Source: Astragalus membranaceus (taxonomy: Eukaryota > Streptophyta > Magnoliopsida > Fabales > Fabaceae). From it: a DNA stretch of 64,000 nt. Both the position numbers and the translations under genes were made by a program. The stretch is taken from positions 57,113,087 through 57,177,086 of the forward strand of contig CM076849.1 in assembly GCA_039519185.1 (NCBI GenBank), given 5' to 3'. Shown one piece after another: positions 21,921 through 32,099 of this stretch (its first letter is position 1; each line of letters starts with the position of its first letter). The notes under the pieces were generated by a model, which worked only from the letters and a program-made list of their open reading frames with translations, was not told the DNA's origin and did no database searches.

Positions 21921-22569
21921 GGTCACTAAATTTCGATTTTTCACCAATTCCAATCACCAATTTTCAACCACCAATACCAATCACCATGAATTGTCAATCA
22001 CAACATAAAAATACAATTTATCAAACACCTAGCATGCAATTCATATCAACAACTATGAACACCAAATTTCTAGAGTTGCAACAAATCACCAACAACAATT
22101 ATTTCAATTACACACCTCTCAATCCAACGTTATTATAACTACTCTAATTAAAATAAATAAAATAATTAATTGAATACCTAAATATTTAATTAAATAATTT
22201 AATTAAATATTTGGGCGTTACAGAAGTCACCTAGAGTATGTCTTGGTGGAGGTGGAGGATCAGCCATTTCTTCCTCTTTACTCGAAAAATCTTCCGGTAC
22301 CAAGACGTCTGGCTGCGCTCCAATGACCAAGCTCCCTTAAAAAAATGCAAAACTGAATTAAAAACCCTAACTTCAGCAAGCCATCGCGTCGCGACACGAG
22401 CCAGTCGCGACGCGAAATTGGACAGAATCCAATTTTCTCCTGCTTGATGCTTCCTTCACGATGCGAACCCTCCTGGTCGCGACGCGAAGTTGGACAGAAC
22501 TGAAATCTTCCCAATTGTGCTGCATCTCCGGGCAAGTGTCTGGTTCGCCGAATGATAACACACAGATTG

Positions 22570-22742
22570 GAGGTCTTCAAGTACAAAATAACTCCAAAAA
22601 TGCAGGAATGGCTTACAAAAGGAATTCCTACTACAAATTTCTAATACTAAGCTAAATCCCCAGATAACGACTACGATACAATCAAACCGGCACAATTGGT
22701 CCTAAAATTGGACAACTTACATCATATGACAGAGAGTCAACA
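22570..22742 (-). repeat. 5' LTR start of the Athila-like element
   Basis: It matches 14790-14962 with three differences. The LTR probably extends further left. The inner limit cannot be placed, because the mate is truncated and no clear primer-binding site is seen between here and the gag start at 22267. The stretch 22385-22490 holds TCGCGACGCGA twice (22405-22415, 22477-22487). Confidence 0.75.
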
Positions 22743-24075
22743 GGTACAAGGCAAGATTGGTTGCCCAAGGGTACACCCAACAATTAGGCCTTGATTTTGT
22801 TGACACCTTCTCTCTTGTGGCAACCATTACCACAGTTTGTGTCTTACTTGCCTTGGCAGCACAACGCAACTGGAAGTTTGTTCAATTGGATGTGAACAAT
22901 GCTTTCGTTAATGTGGATTTACTTGAAGAAGTTTACGTGAAACCACCTTTGGGGTATCCTAGCAAGGGGGAGAATATGGTTTGCAAATTCAACAAATCAT
23001 TGTATGGTTTGAAACAAGCTTCTCGTCAATGGTTCACCAAGTTCTCAACCACCATCATCAGCCATGGTTTCTGCCAATCAACTGTTGATCCCTCTCTTTT
23101 TACTATAGGCAGTGGCAACTCATTTGTTGCATTACTCCTCTATGTGGATGACATCATCCTTGCTGGGCCTAATTCCAGTTGCATCTCCAATGCTCAGACT
23201 CTACTGTAGAGCCTATTCAAACTCAAATTGTTGGGTCCCTTGAAGTACTTTCTGGGCCTTGAAATATCCACCTCAAGCACTGGAATATACCTTTGTCAGC
23301 GAAAACTGACACAGGATATCTTGATTGTAAGCCTCTCTCCACACCTATGGATCCCAATATCAAGCTTACAGCCACTGATTGTGAAGCTCTTGAGTACACA
23401 TCCCAATATAAAAGGCTTATTGGACGCTTAATGTACTTAACCATCTCAAGACCTGACATTGCTTTTGCTGTCAATAAATTAAGTCAGTTTATGTCAGCTC
23501 TAAGGTCACCACATCTTCAAGCTGTCCACCACATCATTGAATACATCAAGTCAAGCCCAGGCCAAGGAATCCTTTTTTCCTCCAAACCTTCACTAGCAAT
23601 CTCTGCCTAGGTTGATGCAGATTGGGGCAGCTGCATCACCACCAGAAAATCAACAACTGGTTTTTGCATCTTCATTAGAGAGTCTCTCATCACTTGGAAG
23701 TCCAAGAAGTAACCTACTGTCTCTAGATCCTCTGCTGAAGTAGAGTATTGTGCCCTAGCTCTCCTTACACCAGAGTTATTGTGGCTCAAACAACTCTTCA
23801 AGACATTTCAGATTGATGTGCCCATGTGCAACGTATTTTGTGATAGCAAATCAGCCATTCAACTTGCCACCAACCCCACATTGAATGAAAGATCAAAGCA
23901 CATTGATATTGATGTACACTTCATCCGTGAGCACATCAACAACAAATTCATCAACCTCTTTCATGTTTCAACTAAACACCAATTGGCAAATCCCTTCACC
24001 AAAGTCTTGCCAAAGCCTCTGTTTTCATCTCTCATTGCCAAGTTGGGAATGGTTGATTTATACTTCCCAACTTAA
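22743..24075 (+). pseudogene. Copia RT-RNase H, 5'-truncated, with stops
   Basis: RT motifs in order are ARLVAQGYTQQLGLDF, FVQLDVNNAF, YGLKQASRQWF and LLYVDDIILAG (catalytic YVDD near 23145). Then come LGPLKYFLGLEI, GRLMYLTISRPDIAFAV and the RNase H stretch VDADWGSC, STTGFC, RSSAEVEYCAL, CDSKSAIQLA and SKHIDIDVHFIRE. Stops lie at 23207-23209, 23608-23610 and near 23710. A small deletion with frameshift lies near 23325. It once copied element RNA; it is now dead. Confidence 0.9.
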
Positions 24076-24081
24076 GGGGGA

Positions 24082-24319
24082 TTATTAGAGTTACATTATA
24101 GTAGTTTTACTGTTTTACTACCTACAGTATTTATTGTACAGTTGATCCTTTTTAGCACTTGAGAGAAAGTTGTTTTACATTCGGCTACTTTCTTTCAGTT
24201 AGAGATCTCTAAGTTAGTTTCTATCTAAAAGCTTGTATATAGGTGAAATGCTCTCCATTTGTACAGTGCATAACAATCAATGAAATTCATTCTTTCAATT
24301 CACCTTTGATCTGTTAACA
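24082..24319 (+). repeat. Copia 3' LTR
   Basis: It begins at about TATTAGAGTTACATTATAG and ends CTGTTAACA, about 238 bp, directly after the polypurine tract. 51950-52122 repeats its first ~170 bp with a few changes, which supports the left boundary. Confidence 0.8.
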
Positions 24320-25696
24320 GTGTGAGAGAAGTTTCACACTTTTACTGAGAAGTTTCACATTTACAATTTTAGACATCACCAAATATTGACATTTGTCACA
24401 ATTTAGGGGCAAAAAAGACAATTCACCACATAAAGACAAAATACTACAGTATCACTACAGTGCGCTACAGTGACGTTTCTGAAGCGCTACAGTACCGCTT
24501 ATGTCATTCTACAGTACGCTACAGTAACGTTTCTGACGCGCTACAGTACCAATACATTTTTTTAAATTCAATTTTTTAAAAAAAAAACTGCTTTTTTTTA
24601 AAAATTTATATACTGTTTTTTTAATTTTTTTTAAAAAACGGTTGTCAATAATTTTATAAAAACAATTAGTCACTATAATTTCAGTCCAATACTCGTCCCG
24701 ATAAATTCCCAAACATCAAGACACATAATTTCAGTCCAGAACAACAATCAATTAAAACAATTACAGCATCATTCAATCAATCGTATAAGTTACGTTAAAA
24801 TGTAATTTCGTAAAAACGGTTTTGGACTCGATTCCTTTTTGAAATAAAATGCGAGACACATGGATTCCGAGACATGCAAACTCAGTATGAAATAAACATC
24901 ACTAAGCGAGTATAGAACTCACCTAACGTGATAAAAATCACGCAAAATCTGAAACACTTGGAGTTCAACGACACCGAATTTACACGAACTTGCTCCGTAC
25001 ACGTTCAACCACTTCCAAAATCGAGCCCAGCAGCTTCTATTTCGAATCTAAGCCCCTTTTTGCTACTGAGATTGCTCCCACTATGGCCCAATTCACAATG
25101 TAGCTTCAAGGAGTTGCTAAGGATTTCTCCTAAGGCTTCAAAGGCACATGCAAGGCTTCTTCAAAGTTAAAAACTCCTCTTTGACCTTTGGAGTCCAAAA
25201 ATGGTGAAATGAAAAATAGATGGAATGAGGTTCTGGAATTGGTATCAATGAGAAGAGAAAGAAAAATGCAGTAGGATGGTGGAAAGAGAACTTACATGCA
25301 ACAAGGATATGAGGTTAGTTCTCCCTCTTCTCCTCCCTCCCACTCTCTCGAGTTTCTCTCCCTCACTTCTAGTTTCTGAATTTTGTGAAAATGCTGAATG
25401 GGGGAGAAAAGAGTAGGATCAGATGGTTCAATGAAAGGAGGGTTGTTTAAATGGGCGAAATGACCAAAATGCCCTTGCATTCTATTTGCACCCTATTGAT
25501 TCTAAAACACCACCCTATGTGACTTATTTAATCAACCATCAATTTATCATCAAGGCACACATACATACATCATTGGCAATTGTAATCAACCATGAGATTT
25601 AAGCAATTATACCTAATTATTCAAATTAGCTAATTAATTAAACATAACCTCTTGCTAATTTCAATAAATGAAATTATCTAAATTGGGGATCTTACA
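24320..25696 (-). repeat. 3' LTR of the chromovirus, truncated
   Basis: From about 24685 to 25696 it is close to 33496-34500. Left of 24685 the two LTRs do not match. This one carries two copies of a CTACAGT-rich unit (24445-24555) and A/T runs, while the other carries GCACGATCCGTGC hairpins. It ends GATCTTACA versus GATGTTACA in the mate. Short open frames here are not genes. Confidence 0.75.
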
Positions 25697-25746
25697 ATCA
25701 CCCCAACTTTTTAAAATTTTGTCCTCAAAATTGCACAAAACATACC

Positions 25747-27670
25747 TCAACTGAAAAGATGGGGATATTTCACCCGCATGTCTTCCTTTACTTCCCATGT
25801 CGCTTCGTCAGGTGAGGCACCATCCCAAAGCACTTTGGCAATAGGACTTGATCTCGTCCGGAGCGTTTTCTCGCCACGTTCGATGATTTGAATTGGATTA
25901 GGCTGATAAGACAAATCCGGTCGGATGTCAATCGTTTCAAAACTCAACGGTTGACTCAGATCGGGAATGTACTTCCTCAATTGCGACACATGAAACACAT
26001 CATGTAATCTGGATGAAGCTGGAGGTAACTCGCTCGATAATTTGGAAAGGTCCAATATACCGAGGACTGAGCTTCTCCGCTCGCAATGCTATACTGGTAC
26101 AAATAGTTGGAGAAAGTCTCAGAAATATATGGTCTCCTTCTTCAAATTCCAATGGCCTTCTTCTTTTGTCGGCATAACTCTTTCGCCAACTCTGAGCGGT
26201 CTTCATCCTTTCCCTAATCTGTCGGATCTTTTCAATAGTCTCACGGACTAAATCAGGACCCAACAATCTTTGTTCACCGATATCCCACCAACACAATGGT
26301 GTTCTACACTTCCTTCCATATAATGCTTCATATGGAGCCATTCCAATACTAGAATGGTGACTGTTGTTATAAACAAACTCCACCAATGGAAGATTATCCT
26401 CCAATCGGCCTCCACTGTCAAGTACACAAGCTCTAAGCATATCCTCCAAAGTTTGAATGGTTCTATCCGTCCGTCTGCGGATGGTAAGCGGTACTAGCGC
26501 ATACCGTTGTTCCCAACGCCATACTCAGTGCTCTCCAGAATCGTGATGTAAACTTGGGATCACGATCACAAATGATACTCGTGGGAATTCCATGCAGCTT
26601 CACAATATTCTTGAGATACTCTTCTGCTAACTTAGCAACCTTGTGATTCGAACGTACCGGAATAAAATGAGCAGACTTGGTCAAGCGATCAACCACCACC
26701 CAAATAGAATCATTTCCGGCTTGGGATCGTGGTAACCCCATGACAAAGTCCATAGAAATGCTTTTCCATTTCATTCTGGCACATTCAAAGGCTGTAACTG
26801 ACCGACAGGCTTCTGGTGCTCTATCTTAACCCTTTGACAAGTCAAGCATCGAGACACGAATTCTGCAATACTTTCATTCCCAGCCACCAATACAACTGCT
26901 TAAGATCCCTATACATCTTGGTAGACCCAGGATGTATTAAGAACTGAATCTTGTGAGCCTCTTCTAAAACCTGCTTCTTCACATCTTCATCATTTGGCAC
27001 ACAGATTCTACCATCATAGCAAATCACACCATCACTATCTTCGGTGTAATTTGGCAACCTCTTCTGCGTTTGCAGCTCTAGATCAATCTCTTGGGTTGTA
27101 CGGATCAGATTTCTTAAGGGACTCAAAATCTGAATATGGCTCAACACCAATCCATTCCTTCTTGGCTTCACTTTCAAGTTGAGATCTCTAAACGATTCCA
27201 ACAATGCCATCTCATGAATCATCAATTCTGCCGTGTGAATAGATTTCCTACTCAAAGCATCAGCTACTACATTAGCCTTCCCTGGATGGTACTTCAATTC
27301 GAAGCCATAGTCTCTCAGAAACTCTACCCACCTCCTTTGTCTGTTGTTCAGCTCCTTTTGGTCAAACAAACACTTAAGGCTCTTGTGATCACTAAAGACT
27401 TCGAAACGAGAACCGTATAAGTAATGTCTCCAAATCATGAGTCGGGTAAATTTCTTCATGCGGTTTCAACTGTCTGGAGGCATAAGCAACTACTTGTTGA
27501 TTCTGCATAAGAACACATCCTAAACCCTTACCAGAGGCGTCACAGTAAATCTGGAATCCCATAGACGGATCTGGAAGAATCAGAATGGGTGCAGAAGTTA
27601 AACGATTCTTCAATTCTGAAAAACATTCATCACAGTCAGAGTCCCATACAAACGGTTGACCCTTGCGAGT
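25747..27670 (-). pseudogene. Chromovirus RNase H, integrase and chromodomain-like end
   Basis: From the right come RKGQPFVWDSDCDECF and LPDPSMGFQIYCDASGKGLG (RNase H), then FEVFSDHKSLKCLFDQKELN and YHPGKANVVADALSRK. The H-H part of the integrase zinc region follows (near 26900). The core has MDFVMGLPRS (first Asp), then CDRDPKFTSRF (second Asp). At HPQTDG (26463) about eight bases are missing, which removes the catalytic Glu and shifts the frame. The end, GERGEKTLRTR-like then DEATWEVKEDMRVKYPHLF, resembles the chromodomain-type tail of Tekay-like integrases that target heterochromatin. The stop is at 25747. Confidence 0.88.
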
Positions 27671-29702
27671 TGTAACACCCCTTTTCTAAATAACCTTACT
27701 ATTTAATAAAATCAGAGTTTCTTTTTTTTTTTTTTGAAAAACAATTTAAGCGAGTGCTACACTTACTCCATTAAAATCAAAAACTTCAACTTTCATAGTT
27801 CAATTAAAACGACATGATACATAGCACCATAACAAGAAAAACCGTTTAGTTCACATCAACTAAATACAGTCACTACCAGCAGCGGAATAATAATTAAGTT
27901 CGAAACAAAATCAATACATCACCAAAAATGGTCTAACAGTATAAAGACAATAACACTTAAGCATAAGACGCCCCCCGGTGCTACGTATCAGAGCATGACA
28001 CTTCCTACCAAACGAAGGTGTAAAGGTAACCTTCACTCGTTATTACCTGCACGTTGCCGACATAAGAAGCAACATAAAAGCAGTAGGGTGAGTCTCTTTT
28101 CATAATTAATAACATATGAAATTAAGCACTGCATAGGAAAAGGGAACCAGACAAACCGATTCACAACAAAGGCAATCACCACGTCAGAATTACAATCACC
28201 ATTCAACAATGCAAAAGGTATGGTTATGCAATGAAATGCAACCCAAACTCCACGGGCACATGCATGTCAGATCCGTCACCAAATACAAATAGGCCGTAGC
28301 CTCTGCTCACCAAATAAAACTAGGCCAAAGCCTCTGCTCACCAATAATGCACATGTTTCATGAGATGCTATGGAAATGCATCACAACACACCACAATTCA
28401 ATCAATTCACCATTTAATTCAGCTCACCATTTTATTTATATTCTCACCATTGTATTAATCAGCTCACCAATTAAGATTAGACCGAAGCCTCTGCTCACCA
28501 ATCACACCATAATACACTCACCAATTCAACCCACCACTCACACCAACACCAATTTCAATTAGGCCAATTTATGATTTGACACGACATAGGGAAAGTGGAT
28601 AAAAATTGCCATTTGGACACTTGAACACCTCAGCCCAGAAACACCAGTAAAATAATTTATTTTTGCATAAAATTGGAACATTTGGATAGACACTAAAATT
28701 AGCTTCGAAACGCATTTTGAACCGTTAAATTTGGATAACCGAGTCAAAAGTTACGTTAAAAACAAAACCGGAAAAATACTTAGACATCCTGGAAACTGGC
28801 GCATGGGCACTGGGCGCCCAGGAGCAACACAGAACTTGGCGCAGGGCGCTGGGCGCCCAGGAGCAACACAAAACTTGGCGCATGGGCGCTGGCGCCCAGG
28901 AACAGCAACACGCGCATAGGCGCTGGCGCTGGCGCCCAGGAACGGCAACACGCGCATAGGCGCTGGCGCCCAGGAACTGGCGCAGGAACTGGCGCAGGGG
29001 AACACAGCGCCCAGGCACTAGGCGCCTAAGGCCAACACACAAGGAAACTCATTTTACTTCGAAATTGATTTTGTACGAGCCAAATACTCAGAATATGAGA
29101 ACCAAATAAAAATTTTGGCAAAAAGTGACACGCATTTTTGGCGCCCATGGACTAGGCGCCTAAGGCCAAGACCAACCACAACTCCTATGACTCCAAAAAT
29201 TGTTTTGCACGAGCCATTTAACTTGGACATGAAAACCCAGTATCAATTTTCGCAAAATACGCAACAGAAAATGGGGACCCTTGGCGCCCATGGCACAAGC
29301 ACCTAGCGCCAAAACTGGCAACACAGTGACACAGAAACAGCAACACAGTGGCAACAGAAACAGCAACACAGAGGCAACAGAAACAGCAACACAGAGGCAG
29401 CAGAAACAGCAACACAGTGGCAACAGAAACTGGAAAACTGGCGCAGGCACACTGGCTGGGCGCCTGGTGCCCATGACTGAGGCGCAGAAAAAAAAAACAG
29501 CAACAATGCATATGGCGCCCAAGGCGCCTAGGAGCTTCCAAATTCAGAATTCTTCAAATTTAAACACCAAATTAAATTCACCAAACACCCAATCATATAT
29601 ATATAATTCAATCATCATCATGATCCTCAATTTTCACCAAGTAAGCACCAACAAGTAATATATTCAAACATATGACATACAATTCACATTAGCAACAATT
29701 CA
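27671..29702 (-). mobile_element. Truncated LTR inserted in the chromovirus RT
   Basis: It begins TGTAACACCCC at 27671 and shares blocks with the solo LTRs at 20015 and 37488, for example CCTGCACGTTGCCGACATAA near 28048. The expected GTTACA end is missing. The sequence passes straight into RT at about 29702, and about 30 RT codons that should follow are also gone. A deletion therefore removed the LTR end and its flank. It contains hairpins at 28291-28490 and a GGCGCC cassette at about 28796-29530. Confidence 0.8.
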
Positions 29703-30905
29703 AACATTAGTCATGCGACTGTAGTCTACCACAGCTTCAATTTTACTGGGGTCCAGAAATTTTACTCCAGGCATCCAGAAATCACACTTAGATGGCTTGG
29801 CATACAACTTCTTCTGTCGGAGTACGTTCAGAACAATTCGTAGATGTTGCACATGCTCCTCAATAGTCTTTGCTCCTCAATAGTCTTTGAATACACCGAG
29901 ATATCATCAATAAACACCACGACAAATCGGTCCAAATAAGGATTAAAAATCCGATTCATGTAATCCATGAATACAGTTGGAGCGTTGGTTAAACCTAAGG
30001 GCATCAATACAAATTCGTAATGTCCATACCTAGTACGGAAGGCTGTCTTCGGAATATCCAAAGCTCTATCTTTGATTTGATGATAGCCCGACCTTAGATC
30101 GCTTTTAGAAAACACTGAAGCTCCCCGCAGTTGATCTAGCAAATCATCAATTCTTAGCAGAGGATACCAATTCTTGATAGTTACCTTGTTCAACTGACGA
30201 TAGTCAATGCATAATCTCATGCTCCCATCTTTCTTCTTGACAAGCAATACAGGAGCACCCCATGGCGAAGCACTCGGTCGGATAAATTGTTTTGGAATCA
30301 ACTCTTCAAGTTGGGTATTCAACTCTTTAAGCTCTAAGGGAGACATTCTATATGGAGCGATAGAAATTGGTCCTGTGCCCGAAACTAATTCTATACAGAA
30401 CTCTACCTCACGATCCGGGGGTAAAGAAGAAACTTCATATGGAAATACATCTAGGAATTCATTAACAACTTGCACAGAAGATAGATCTAAACCTGTCTCA
30501 GTCGATGCAGACAACATCATAACGTAAGCTTCTGCGCGTTGGAATAGACAATGACTAGCGGAAGTGAATGAGATAACCGCTTCCGAACTGGTCGGTGGTG
30601 ACTCCACTGATTCGAAAGCAAAACCGATAGTCCGGTTGAAGTAATCAATAGTTACATGGTTGGCAGACATCCAACTCATACCTAGGACAATGTCCATACC
30701 CTTCATTGGCAAACAAATAAAGTCCACAACAAAATTTCTGTCTCCGATGGATAGAAGACAGTTTTCACATAAGGCTTGGGTCTGAACGCTACCCTCAGCA
30801 GCAGTTTTAATGGAGATTGTTTGAGGCGACGGAGTTAAAGCCAATCCCAACCGATCGACACAAGCTTGAGACATAAAACAATGTGCTGCACCTGAATCAT
30901 ATAAA
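29703..30905 (-). pseudogene. Chromovirus protease and reverse transcriptase
   Basis: The protease active site is YDSGAAHCF (Asp codon near 30895), then VVDFICLPMKGMDIVLGMSW. The RT has YRMSPLELKELNTQLEEL, RPSASPWGAPVLLVKKKDG, MRLCIDYRQLNKVTIKN, FSKSDLRSGYHQI and VLMPLGLTNAPTVF. The catalytic box is VVVFIDDISVYS (near 29905). A duplicated CTCCTCAATAGTCTTTG near 29855-29885 shifts the frame, after which YAKPSKCDFWMPG-like residues lie in another frame down to 29703. The protein would cleave Gag-Pol and copy RNA. Confidence 0.9.
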
Positions 30906-30931
30906 ATACTAACGTAGTTATAGAAAAGAGA

Positions 30932-31900
30932 TCACGTACCCCTTAGCAAGTTGTCTGAAGGTTTGACGTTCTGAGCGTCCAGAGTGTAGACTCGACCGTG
31001 TGTTTGTTCTTCCTTGTTTCTCTTCTTTGTTGGACATTCATGAGCATAATGACCTGCCTCTCCGCAATAATAGCAATGATTGGAACCAGATTGACACTTG
31101 CCTTGGTGATACCTTCCGCATTTGGAACACATACTGAACCTCAGGGAATTAGATGATTGGACTTGTTTTCCTTTGTTGGAATTATGCTTGGGACCCATCT
31201 GAGAGTTAGATGACCCAGCATTCCTCCTATTCTGACTAAACGCCTTTCGGCTTGCATATAATCTCTTCAAGTCGCTCTCAGCAATATGAGCCTGTTATAC
31301 CATAGCTGCGTAGTTGACACACGCAAAGGAACTTAAACTCTGTACAATGTCTTCTCTCAGCCCATACTTTTACCTGTCAGTCTTCCACTTGTCATTGGGA
31401 GCATACCCAGCCAAACCGAAGAATTGGCACAACTCTTCAAATTTGGCCGTGTATTGGCCCACAGTTAAACTTCCTTGCATGAGAGCTAAGAACTCGTTTT
31501 CCTTATCAAACCTCATAGAAGTTGGAAAGAATTGCTCCAGAAATGTTTGCCTGAAATTCTTCCAAGTCTGGGGAGTACCCATGGTCTCCAACATGGCTCT
31601 AGCATTAGTCTACCAGTGGTTGGCTTCTCCCTTCAGCATATGGGATGCCAATCTCAGCTTATCCTCATCAGTAACTTGCATTGTGAGGAAAATCTTTTCA
31701 ATGTCGTCCAGCCAATGCTGGGCTTCCATGACATCAGGTCCTCCTCTGAACTCGGAGGGTTTCATCTTCAGGAATTCAGAGAAGATCTGCCTTGGGTTAA
31801 CTTGTGGCTCAGGAGCTTGCTGAGGCTGAGCATAAGCATTTTGTTGCATTTGCAGTATATCTTCCATCATCTTTTGCTGCCTTTCTATTACAATCTGCAT
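30932..31900 (-). pseudogene. Chromovirus gag with CCHC zinc knuckle
   Basis: Capsid motifs read FLKMKPSEFRGGPDVMEA, HWLDDIEKIF and RLASHMLKGEANHW, then a TAG near 31608. Further on come TWKNFRQTFLEQFFP and EFEELCQFF-like residues. A CSKCGRYHQGKC box and a canonical knuckle CYYCGEAGHYAHEC (CX2CX4HX4C, near 31060) follow. Stops near 31370 and 31290 split the frame. Gag would bind and package the element RNA. Confidence 0.88.
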
Positions 31901-32084
31901 CTAAGCAGAATGTGGGTTGATTGGTGGATTGTTCCTTGATCCTCCTGCCATAATTCTGCAAACGACACACCAAGTATTAAGTTGATCAGTCTCAATGTCT
32001 CTTAGCATCATAAGAAGCAATATAGTAGAATTACTCAAGGGACAACCAACCCTAAAACTAATCTAAGCCCGACTAGGTCGAACT

Positions 32085-32096
32085 GCTCTGATACCA
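32085..32096 (-). other. Primer-binding site, initiator tRNA-Met type
   Basis: The minus strand reads TGGTATCAGAGC three bases after the 5' LTR end. It is the standard tRNA-iMet primer site of plant chromoviruses and fixes the orientation. Confidence 0.9.
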
Positions 32097-32099
32097 TAA

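Larger units (their letters stand above)
20015..22222 (-). mobile_element. Solo LTR (gypsy), 2208 bp, in gag
   Basis: It starts TGTAACACCC and ends GGGCGTTACA, flanked on both sides by GAAGT (20010-20014 and 22223-22227), a 5-bp target duplication. No internal domain is present, so it is a solo LTR left by LTR-LTR recombination. Related LTRs lie at 27671 (same orientation) and 37488 (opposite). It carries a hairpin array (20672-21020) and a GGCGCC cassette (21410-21920). The orientation is inferred from those relatives. Confidence 0.9.
18349..22267 (-). pseudogene. Athila-type gag, interrupted by a solo LTR
   Basis: Translation starts at the ATG at 22265-22267 (MADPPPPPRHTLGDF). It is cut after 15 codons by the LTR at 20015-22222 and resumes at 20014 with GRRNQG. 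Further on are the capsid motifs RLFPFTLTGRAKYWL and FLERFFP (19600-19826), LEDALTQFMQMT (near 18990) and AISLRSGKEL (near 18785). The segment PFAEALEQMPMYARFMKELL is near 18500. In-frame stops lie near 19953 (TAG) and 19588 (TAA). Frameshifts lie near 19035 and 18865. The protein would have been the element's capsid. Confidence 0.85.
14790..22742 (-). mobile_element. Non-autonomous Athila-like Ty3/gypsy element
   Basis: A 173-bp terminal segment (14790-14962 and 22570-22742) is repeated with three mismatches and ends CAACA on both sides. A purine-rich tract (minus strand) adjoins the left copy. The inside codes leftwards for an Athila-type gag, a retroviral-type protease and a plant-transposon-domain protein. 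RT, RNase H and integrase are absent. The left LTR is cut by the Ogre insertion at 14789/14790. The right end abuts a copia RT, so it inserted into that element. A solo LTR interrupts gag. Confidence 0.8.
22743..24319 (+). mobile_element. Ty1/copia element, 3' half
   Basis: The sequence starts in mid-RT at the right end of the Athila-like element and runs through RNase H to a polypurine tract (CTTAAGGGGGA, 24071-24081) and an LTR ending GTTAACA at 24319. The 5' half lies beyond the nested insertions, outside the window. A second piece of the same LTR is at 51950-52122. Confidence 0.85.

Noticed and set aside
29281..29658. 125-residue Gln/Asn/Thr-rich frame (ATETATQRQQKQQHSG)
   Set aside because: By-product of CAACAGAAACAGCAACACAG tandem repeats in an LTR cassette.
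32085..32096. tRNA gene fragment (TGGTATCAGAGC)
   Set aside because: It adjoins an LTR end and is the primer-binding site. No tRNA cloverleaf surrounds it. The same applies to 63479-63490 and 12513-12532.
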